From the NCBI GenBank assembly GCA_001949185.1, contig BDGG01000014.1:186001-250000 (forward strand): a DNA stretch of 64,000 nt. The letters run 5' to 3'. Every line of letters starts with the position of its first letter. Position 1 is the first letter of the stretch. A program made the position numbers and the translations under genes. Below the pieces are notes generated by a model. The model was not told where the DNA came from. It made no database searches and worked only from the letters and a program-made list of their open reading frames with translations. Source of the DNA: Ramazzottius varieornatus (lineage: Eukaryota > Tardigrada > Eutardigrada > Parachela > Ramazzottiidae). Of the stretch, positions 55,862 to 64,000 are shown in pieces.

Positions 55862-57445
55862 ACGACACCGGCCTGCCAAGCAGGTGAATTAAAACATCGG
55901 GGAATCAATTGAAAACACGGCTTTTAAATTCAACCAAATAACGCAGCGTCCGAAGCTTCAGTATTGCGGCGTTAGCGGCCTTACCCAGGAAACTTAAGGC
56001 CAATGATCAATATTCAGGCAATATTAATTTTAAGCTTCGAAAGCTGCGTAATTTAGTCGACTCGAAAGCTATATTTCCGATTAATTGTTCCGATTTGTTG
56101 ATTTATCTGCTTCGGTGGCCCGTATCGTCCATCGGTACATCCATGCTGATTTGATCACCGGACATTCAACATGTTCTGCGATGGCCGTCCAACGTTACGA
56201 CAAAACTCATTATTTTGTCCAGGATATGCGAAACGCGGATAGTTGGAAGAAGGGAAAGCTGGTGGCTGATTACATCGGCTCTTGAACCAAGAACTCGTTC
56301 GACCTCTTATGATAAATATCGGATATTTGAGAGCGGGCGAACGCGGAAAGATTCTGTTGCGGAATCATGGTGATAAAAGCAGCGACCGGAATAAATGGAG
56401 GTCAGCAAGCGGGTATTGGCATGCTCAATTTTCCCTACAAACGTTTTTACTCCTATATGTCACTTTTTTTACATGAAATTGTGGGAATATGGAAAAGCAT
56501 CGTGTGGTAAGTCTGCCGTGGCTCAAGGTCTCAAACAAGGTTCGGCCTTCTGGGAAGATTTTCTCAAAAATGCTGAGGGTGATTCCCACCTGAGACACCC
56601 CACATGGGGGGTTTTGCGTCCGAACAGATGCACGCGTATTCTCATGCTGTATGATGTCACTGTGACGTCAACATATGTTCATTCAACATTTCGAATCCGC
56701 TTAGATTTTCTCGACGTAGCCACTTGAGTACTGTCTACTCGCTCGAGATGTGTACATCGCTCTTCGATTTCTATTTGGCACCAGTCAAACATTTACCGTA
56801 CAGCTTATCAAACACGGAAGTGACGTCAACAGCTCACCTACCATCAATCTCGATGAAAAGCAACTATTTGTTTTCCACCAGGTGCATCCGCTGCGTGTAA
56901 GAACAAGCATACAACTACGTTTATGGCGAACGCTCTTGTGGTTACGGTGATCTTCAAATTTTGAAATCGAACAGTGGTGTACAGATCTCGAGCGAGTGGA
57001 CTGTACTGGACAGACTGCCAATTGGATCCCATCATCGTGTTCCTCGATGTCTGTTACACCAGACTGCATCAGCAGTCTATTTTTGTCCTTGGAGTCCCAA
57101 AACTTCAAACTCGCCTCGTGAAAAATTTGACATTCGAGTGTTTGTACAGTATGAAAATGGGGCCGCCGCGACCCAAACACTGATAGGAAGTGTCGACTTT
57201 CCCCATACGCTCACTCTTCCATGATATTTTGTCTGTGAGAAAGCTGTGGTTCAGAAAGACACGGTGGATTCAGCAATTGTTGTGCTGCTGTGTAAAACAT
57301 CAAGTCTCGCGCTATTTTGTTCACTGCTTCAACAGTATGGCAGACAACACGATGGTGGTCCTCGGCTGCGCCGAAAAAGTTTTGTATAGCTCCGTCGGTT
57401 TGTTTCGTTTCTACATAGGCATGGAACACAAGCAGCAGGCTCAAA
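55862..57445. other. Intergenic, about 1.6 kb
   Basis: Contains the MITE at 56727-57007. ORFs such as 56085-56285 lack support. Confidence 0.45.
56727..57007. mobile_element. MITE related to 43551-43811, 29-bp TIRs
   Basis: Arms 56727-56755 and 56979-57007 (core CTCGCTCGAGAT) are inverted copies with a few mismatches. The arm consensus TACAGTCCACTCG is shared with the element at 43551-43811. 281 bp, no coding capacity. Confidence 0.75.
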
Positions 57446-60400
57446 TTACAGTTGCAGTAGCAGTGGTACAACACGAACCAGTAGGATGAACAAACAGAAG
57501 TACGGTAACGAGTATGGAACGGATAGCGATACTGCTCTGCTCTTGCCAATATCACCTTGCGGGTTGCTGGCGTTACCCATTTCAATTTCCGGCTTGAAGT
57601 TGACAACGGTGGAAGTGGCGACGGTGGTGGTAAGGCCTCGGTCCATGGGAATTGGTGAATATCCTCCCTTTACCACAATCAGCGGGTCGTTCAGCGGATT
57701 AGGTCGAGACCCGTTCGCATCGGGTGGCACAAAATACCGTGACCTGTTTGCGAAATATTCGAAGGTAGAGCCGTTCAGTTTACCGCGTAGACTTTCGTAC
57801 ACCCAGTCGTTGCAGTAGCTGCTGTCACATGTGCAGTGCACAACACGTAGGCTGCTTGTGAAATTTGTAAACGGTTCGGTGCAACTTTTCTGGAACTTTG
57901 TTTGCGCACCGAACTGCGTTAACTCTTTCCTGGTAGTGCACCGTCGTTCGAGCTCGACTGTAACAGAAAGAGCATTTACACAGCCACAAATGGACTACCT
58001 CGTATAAAAATAGTCCCCATCTCTAGTCAACAGATCGTGCTCAGTTCGGGATTTTCACAGCGACGGATATCCAGAAGATCGAGCATATGGTATGAAGTTC
58101 GACTATGGAAAGTGACAGGCGCAGCCATTTCATGCGCGCCTTGGAACGTTACATGTGCTAACTGGTCGAGCGCGATCCCGATTATCGGGACTTTTCGCAC
58201 GATGGGTTTAACCGTTCAAAAACTAAAAAAGATGCGATGCAGCGGGTTCGACCGTACGACCGCGCTGCCCGCTGCAAGGCAAGTTTCGACACACCTAATT
58301 GGAGAAGAACGGTACCAACCGCTCACCACTGAGACAGACGAGCACTTATCGCATTACTCTCTGATTTTCGATCTGAAAATTGATTCGAACTGCAGTGATA
58401 CAGCAGAAAAATTTTCGAGCGCGATATGACGCCTCTCAAGCATAGTCAAGCCCATCGTGACGTAGTGTCAAACTGGTCCCGGATTGAACCAGGCACCATA
58501 TTCCAAACTGAGGCCGACAGAGTGGCACTTTTACCATTTTCGTACGAGTACGTATATTACATCCTCCAGGTGAGTAAACTTACAGTAGTATTCCATCCAG
58601 TCACTTTCATTGGTCCTCTGCGTTAGCGACATGAGGCAGATGTCGTTGAGTCCGCAGTTCTCCGGACTCCGGTACTTTTCGTCCATACGATACTTCAGAT
58701 TGCCATCACAGTCCCCGTTGGTTTCGTCTCCCCACGGGCCACCCCACCAGTCCATTTTGGCTTTACATCGGTAACACTTGATAACTGAGTAAAAGTCCGT
58801 TCACTGACACTTTGTAGACAGATTGTCAGTGTCTCTTAAACTCATTCTTGCTCTAAGAATGTTTAAATACGGGCTTACAACTGTCACTGTATCTGAACTC
58901 AGCGGACTTTTTGGCGGGATCCAGCAAGGGATAGTCAACTGTATTGCCAATACGAAGATTCTCCGGATAACTCAAGGGTGCGAATATTTTTTCTTGTAGG
59001 CTGCTAAGAGTCCAGTCATTGCACAGATTGGCTCCTGAAAAAGCGGATGTTCTTATCATGAGCAACAAGATGAAGTAAGAAAATCAGTAAACCAAACTTC
59101 ACGGTATTCTTGCGGCACGATTGTTGGTTGCACATATCCAACTTACCGTTGCAGACACACTCCATGGAATCCTGTGTCGTGTTGAACTGACTGTACCTAA
59201 TCGGCTCGGCACAAGAGCGCGGATACTGGTCGGGCGCCTTGGAAGGTTTTCCACACATTCTCCGGAGATCCCCTACAATGGTGAAAGTCTTATACATAAT
59301 AAATGGCCACTAATGACAGAATACGATTCTTTTTTATGTTTTGGTGTATGAGTCTCCACTGGTTTATGCATAATTGACTTTTATTCGGCTAGCTGTAGTA
59401 CTGTAAGACGTAGACAGACAGCAAGGAAAGTGAAGTTCCAACATGGCTATTCACCATGAGCGCAAAGTTGTAAATAAATGTTGCAGTTCCTAGGTTAGAT
59501 AATGTGCTTGTCACCATATATTTCTTCCATAAAGATTCTATTTGTTTTCATTCAAAGGTGACCAACACCATCGTCAAAGGTTGCCGAGCTTGCCATGAAA
59601 GATCAGCGCACTAAAAATCAATAGTACAGTGAAAACTGTAACGCTTCTAAATTAGGGCGCACTTAACGACATGTTGGTGTCATCATCAGAGTCCATATAT
59701 TTTCCATTGTCTCGAAGCTGTGCAGCCCGCAAAATATCAGAAGAGTGGAAGCATTGTCTAAAACATGATTGGAGTAAAGGCGGAGCACACCGAAACGCCC
59801 ATCAGAGTTGATGACGTCATAGTTTACAAAGGCAGGCAAGTTTACACTGGGCTTCAGACAACCTGAAACAAAGCAGTCAGGTAGCTAATCATCCATCGCA
59901 CATCCCTTGGTAACTTTCACAAAGCCTGATCACCCACCCCAGCTAGATTAAACGGGAAGCAAAGACAAGAACACGGAAACCGAGGATCAGTTTCGGAGCA
60001 TAATCCACCGCACTCTCCTTGCGTCTTCAATAGAGGCTGGTCACTCCCTCAATCCGAGAGAACTGGGGGAAAGCGCGACGGGGAACTGGAATACCAGGAG
60101 ACGGAAAGAAGTTTCAAAAATCATGGCAGGTCTATTGCAATTGCACCGTCAGCCCAAACCCAACCAAATTCATCCAAGCTCGCAAATTTCCATGCTCAGG
60201 TAGTGTGTGCATGTGCTTGTCGCGGCTCAGTGCAAGTTAGCACAGTTGTCACGCACCACACTACAGTCCCTGGGCGGAGACCTACACGTACCTGAACCAA
60301 CCAAAACCTTGGATCTCCTCGTTGCGACAAAGCCTTGCTAGAAGTTTCTCATAAAGCTAATGCCATTTTAACCGTTCGAACAATCAATGCTGCGGGGCTA

Positions 60401-61473
60401 TGGAGAATACATGGAATCTGTCAACATTATCCAGAGCAGTTAGGTGTTTTGCAGTACAGCAGCTCTAAGCCCCGGAAGGGCATCATTTACTGTGTAGGGA
60501 AGCCTTAATTTGGGATCGTTACAGAACCATTTCAGCACATAATAAAACGATAGGTAGGGGCGTAGACCAGGGATGTACAACAATTGGTGTCCAGCCTGAA
60601 ACACCAATTCCCCTAGGCTGGTTCAGGCTCGTGTACTGCAACCGTTCCGTCAGACCATTTCGGACAGGTCGATGAAATCGTTCGAGTCATCGTAGAAGTT
60701 ATAGCACGCAGAAGTTAAGCCAAGCAGTATGACTGTACCGTGCGAGGTACAGTTCTACCTCTGACATTGATGGCAATACAAACGCCTTGATTTCAATTTT
60801 TCACTGGTTCATATGCTCACCGAGCTACTCGCCAGACCGTTCGCGCGAGACCAATCAGCTGATCTGGACGCACACTTGATACGTGATCAAATCAACCTCT
60901 TACAAGACGTCGATTAGCTGGTCGCCGTGCGGACCTTTGGCGAGAAATCCCGTGTAAAACTGGTGTTCGGTCGCAGGAAAAAGCAATTGGAACATTTCAG
61001 AGTTGGGACTGTAGTCGGTTCGGTACTTTATAGTACACTTCATCCGTGCATTAATGGGCTTACAAACTTCTGTGATGTTGGGATAGGACCAGCTGGTGGG
61101 GATTCTTGTTAGCCGCACATAAACACCGCAGATCAAATCGTCTTGGCAATACTCTGCGTTACTGATAATCCCAGTACCAGCTTCGCGAATACAACCCCTT
61201 GACAGATTGGTATGTGGAGCATTCGGAATTCCGGTTGTAGGCCACTTGTCTGGGTTGTTCGGAGGTACCGGAGAAAACTTCAAGAACTGCCTGTTTTGGT
61301 CCACAATAGTAACGCAGTTCCAACACTTCTGTTGCTTGATATCCTCAGGGCGAACAAACCCTACGAACCAGCCACACAGACTAAGTCATAGCTGAAGAAC
61401 GAGAATTCCCCTATGGATGCACCTTACCAAAAAGCAAGTAGAGCGTCACAGCAGAAGGATTGACTGCTCTCAT
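57446..61473 (-). CDS. GPI-anchored protein with two Ly6/uPAR-like Cys-rich domains
   Basis: Six exons (complement 61428-61473, 61064-61360, 59147-59272, 58879-59034, 58584-58784, 57446-57957), all joined in phase 1, give 445 residues. Residues 1-15 (MRAVNPSAVTLYLLF) are a signal peptide. Domain 1 starts QQKCWNC and ends MECVCNGANLCNDW; domain 2 starts IKCYRCK and ends VHCTCDSSYCNDW. In each the exon break falls at the same place, just before LRRMC or LERRC, so the gene arose by tandem duplication of a two-exon domain unit. The C-terminus is hydrophobic (LPYFCLFILLVRVVPLLL), fitting GPI attachment. CxxC at the start and CND at the end are the Ly6/uPAR three-finger signature; such proteins act as cell-surface ligands, channel modulators or junction components. 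Intron 2 is 1.8 kb. I know no named orthologue. Confidence 0.75.
59273..61063. other. Long intron of the Ly6-like gene
   Basis: 1.8 kb. No exon-like block, RNA gene or clear repeat found on either strand. Confidence 0.45.
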
Positions 61474-63085
61474 ATCTTGTATCAGATACTTTCAGATTTT
61501 TCGAAAATATGTCATGCCTTTGAAGACTTGATTAGGTTTCGCGATGTGATTAAATGATATTACAGGCAGAAACGATAACATAACCGTAGAAAAGCAGGAT
61601 ATTCAGTACCGCAAATAGCTTTTGAGACAGAAGTTTCATGAAACTACAATAGAAAGACGTATTTCAGCGCTATCACGGACGTAAGGAACTGCAATGGCCA
61701 TTCAGAACTGCAAAGTTGTTGCGAAGCTACGAACACGCCAGCAAAGTAGAGTTCATCCCGGCGCTTTTTGATCACTTTTATGTTGAGAAGGATGACTGAC
61801 CGCCCAGTTTAAACAAGAAAGCTTTTCAGCCTTGACAACCCTTTTCAAACATGCAGTTCTTGCCAATGATCAGGAGCATCGAGTTCATGCCACGGTTCGG
61901 CGGGGACAGAAGTCTGCGAAGTTATTAGATTTTTTGGGGAAAGTGCTTTCCAAAGATTTCAGGTCAAACTATTGACTGAACCGCCCCATGGGGTTCGATG
62001 TCAAAAGGATTACAGGTACAAATCAACGCTGTGTGAGGTCATTTTGTAGTCGGAAATTGAGTCAAAAATTCGCAATCTTCAAGCTTTCCCAACGTAGCCA
62101 CTTAACGACTTGTCATCTCATAGTAGGGCGCGACAAGCACATATATACTTCAAAAGCACAAAACGCAGCCCTGCCCCTGAATGACCGGTTCGGCTTTTTT
62201 TATATATGTTGCAATCGGCGTTGACCGTTGTTCGACGTTATCGATATTACTGCTGTATAACCCACACTAGTCAACGGACTTCAGGATCGTGTCACTCAAG
62301 GTAACAAGCACTTGTGACTACTTACGTAGGAGGGAGAAGGTTTGAGACGTTATCCCGCAGGCCGCAGCATCCCGATGACCGGGTTTGATCGAAAGAGCGG
62401 CCCAGTTGGCAGCGGGCCAAGCTATGGCTGAACGAGACGTACCATTCAGTGTCATAATCCTGTTTACGGAATATACTGCAGGGTCCGGAAAACTTTCGAT
62501 TGCAAATCTTTGCTCTGTCTTCGTTTAGGTTAACTGAGAACACCCCACAACGAGTGCCTAATTTGATAGGGGCCATGCTTACCCAAGAAGGAAACCAATC
62601 TGTCTGGCGAACATCAAACATGCTTTATCTTCCTGTTAACAAAGGCGTCACCCTCTGTGCACATAGCCTCATCTTGGTTGACAGTTCTGTCTGTGCGTCG
62701 CCACTCATTAGCTGCAGGATTCAAGCTACGAGAAGGAGGAGGGGTGCCGTTTCCGTCTTTCAGCACGGGCTGAAAATAGAGCAGCACCTTCCCGCACAGT
62801 ATACGCGGCTGGCCTAATTCTGGGCATGGAAAAAGTTGAGGGCAGCACAAGCTGGAGGTAATTTAACGCAAAGTATGTCGTATCCGATCAGAAACCAGCC
62901 ATGCGACGGAGGGGACCCTAGGCCAGGAGGTCAGGGCATGGCGGGTAGGGGGCGTAAAGGAAGTCAAAGTTTCGCAATGCGCTCCTTGTTGTACGTTGTC
63001 ATTACAGGTTCTGTAATCTGTACTCCTTCATAAGATTCCCATCTCGATAAACTTTACCTTGTAAAACGTAGGAAGGTCTCAAGAG
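61474..63085. other. Intergenic, about 1.6 kb
   Basis: No gene supported. A degraded arm of the foldback family lies at about 62800-62848. Confidence 0.4.
62800..62848. repeat. Degraded foldback-MITE arm
   Basis: Aligns with the arm of the element at 32523-32690 (GTATACGCGGCTGGCCTAA versus GTACACGCGCCTGGCCTAA), with more divergence further in. No matching second arm seen. Confidence 0.5.
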
Positions 63086-63586
63086 CAGGAACCGCCGAAA
63101 GTACACCGAAGGAAGTCTGAGAGATGCAATGCGCGCAGTGGCGGACGAGATGACAGCTCGGAAAGCGTCGCTAACGTCTCGCGTTCCGCGGATGACGGTT
63201 GTCCGCCACGAAAGATCTCCCGCAGCTCAGAAGACTGGCCGGAAGACGAAGCCGGATCCGACAGAAGAGGCTTTACTCGTGGACGTGTTGATCGCTTTTG
63301 GGAAAAGCCGATTCCCCGTGAACAAACACCATCTACGTACATTCGCGGGTGAAATGGGCTTTAGGTAAGGTATGGCTTGGTTTCTTGGAAGTATTCAGTG
63401 AGATCGATTCTTCTTTCCTTGATAGGTATAGGCACGATCTTTAGCGAGAAATGGGACCGTCGCTTTCTGCGTGACCATGAGAAACAGATTCTTCTTCGTA
63501 TGGGATGCAACGTTGATCGAGAGAAGGCGTGTCGGGATTCATTCCAGGGTTTGAAAAAAGGAAAGTCTACGCCGCAAGAGGATTGA
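63086..63586 (+). CDS. Psq/CENP-B HTH sequence of pogo/Tigger type, partial or decayed
   Basis: After an acceptor near 63085 (AGAGCAG) the frame reads RNRRKYTEGSLRDAMRAVAD, a Psq-type HTH, then SRVPRMTVVRH and, after a short linker, EEALLVDVLIAFGKSRFPVN with LRTFAGEMGF, the start of a CENP-B-type HTH. The matching continuation, EKWDRRFLRDHEKQILLR, lies at 63442-63500 in a different frame. A GT...AG interval (63367 to about 63424) separates them, but the phases do not fit cleanly, so either the splice differs or a frameshift is present. This layout is that of pogo/Tigger transposases and genes domesticated from them. No DDE domain is visible before the window ends; it may follow beyond 64000 or be lost. 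Confidence 0.5.
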
Positions 63587-63589
63587 AGC

Positions 63590-63874
63590 ATGTCCCCTCA
63601 CACGCGGACGGAACTACTAGAGACGCTGTCAGCACTTTGTTTTGCGGTGATGCAACCTGAGAACATGTACAAGTCTCTGGTTCTTTTCGATCGAACTATG
63701 CATCTGCAAAGTATTTTTGATAACACTGATGGTAAACTCTACATCGCTGCGAACGTTCCAGAAGTTATGGACTGCGACGTCCTGAGGTATCATTTCGAAA
63801 AGACATCCTGCCGACTGCGCCTCAGCAGGTATCGTGTTTTGAATATTACGAAATCTCTTATCAAGAACTGTTGA
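63590..63874 (+). CDS. Hypothetical ORF after the HTH sequence
   Basis: 94 codons with TRTELLETLSALCFAVMQPE near the start. It directly follows the CENP-B-like segment and could belong to the same gene, but I see no recognisable domain. Confidence 0.25.
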   Translation: MSPHTRTELLETLSALCFAVMQPENMYKSLVLFDRTMHLQSIFDNTDGKLYIAANVPEVMDCDVLRYHFEKTSCRLRLSRYRVLNITKSLIKNC

Positions 63875-64000
63875 AAGCGTGTCGTTTCGCTGAAAGGATT
63901 GTGAGCTGCCATTTTGACTCTGATCTAAGTGTACTGTAGTACTTCTTGGACTTCGCGAACTGACGTCACAGTACGCGAAGAGTTCACTGTTATGATGAAG

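Noticed and set aside
59300-61063. Treating 60900-61360 as the 3' end of a separate one-domain Ly6-like gene
   Set aside because: A strong donor at 61063 in phase 1 joins it to the exon at 59272 and reproduces the exon layout of the second domain, so one gene is the better model.
1-64000. CRISPR arrays, bacterial operons, ribosome binding sites, rRNA genes
   Set aside because: No regular spacer-repeat pattern, no operon layout and no rRNA sequence; spliced animal genes throughout.

Overview
The window reads as nuclear DNA of a small-genome invertebrate animal. Genes have many short GT-AG introns, lie close together on both strands, and are separated by short non-autonomous transposons. The genes I recognise are animal ones: PWP1, LTV1, SRSF2, EVI5, ENPP, DNase I, SLC35F, natriuretic-peptide-type receptor, Ly6/uPAR-like protein and insect-type gustatory receptors. 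The lineage-specific GPCRs together with a pair of plant-type glycosyltransferases make a tardigrade my best guess. That is inference; nothing here proves it.

Layout. 1-8 kb is a housekeeping block: the 3' part of PWP1 (+), a divergent SNAP-25-type SNARE (-), an SRSF2-like splicing factor (-) and the ribosome-biogenesis factor LTV1 (+). 8.7-13.7 kb holds a rhodopsin-class GPCR (-), a Gly/Tyr-rich secreted protein (-), a 217-bp direct duplication carrying a signal-peptide ORF, and a Pro/Gln-rich ORF interrupted by one stop. 13.7-17.1 kb is a decayed, 5'-truncated ENPP gene (+), one MITE-like element and a complete mariner-type element with terminal repeats and TA target duplication but a frameshifted transposase. 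17.3-22.9 kb carries two intronless UDP-glycosyltransferases, head to head, each with a canonical 44-residue plant PSPG box; their C-terminal halves match over 713 bp. 23-35 kb has another GPCR (-) and two gustatory-receptor-like chemoreceptor genes (+ and -) with the same terminal intron pattern, plus two copies of a long-armed foldback element, one of which contains the 50-N assembly gap. 36.7-41.9 kb is an 11-exon EVI5-like TBC RabGAP (-). 43.5-44.5 kb has two transposon-derived elements. 44.9-48.9 kb has a secreted DNase I (+) and an SLC35F-type transporter (+). 52.2-55.9 kb is an 11-exon natriuretic-receptor-like ectodomain with one membrane span and about 16 cytoplasmic residues. 57.4-61.5 kb is a six-exon, GPI-anchored protein with two Ly6/uPAR-like domains (-). 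The window ends with a Psq/CENP-B-type HTH sequence of the pogo/Tigger kind (+).

Gene models were built by hand from reading frame, splice consensus, intron phase and remembered family sequences. Every multi-exon CDS given as complete closes in frame. The most interesting items are the plant-type UGT pair with its homogenised donor-binding half, the receptor lacking an intracellular effector domain, the multi-lesion ENPP pseudogene, and several small inverted-repeat element families recurring in introns and intergenic DNA.
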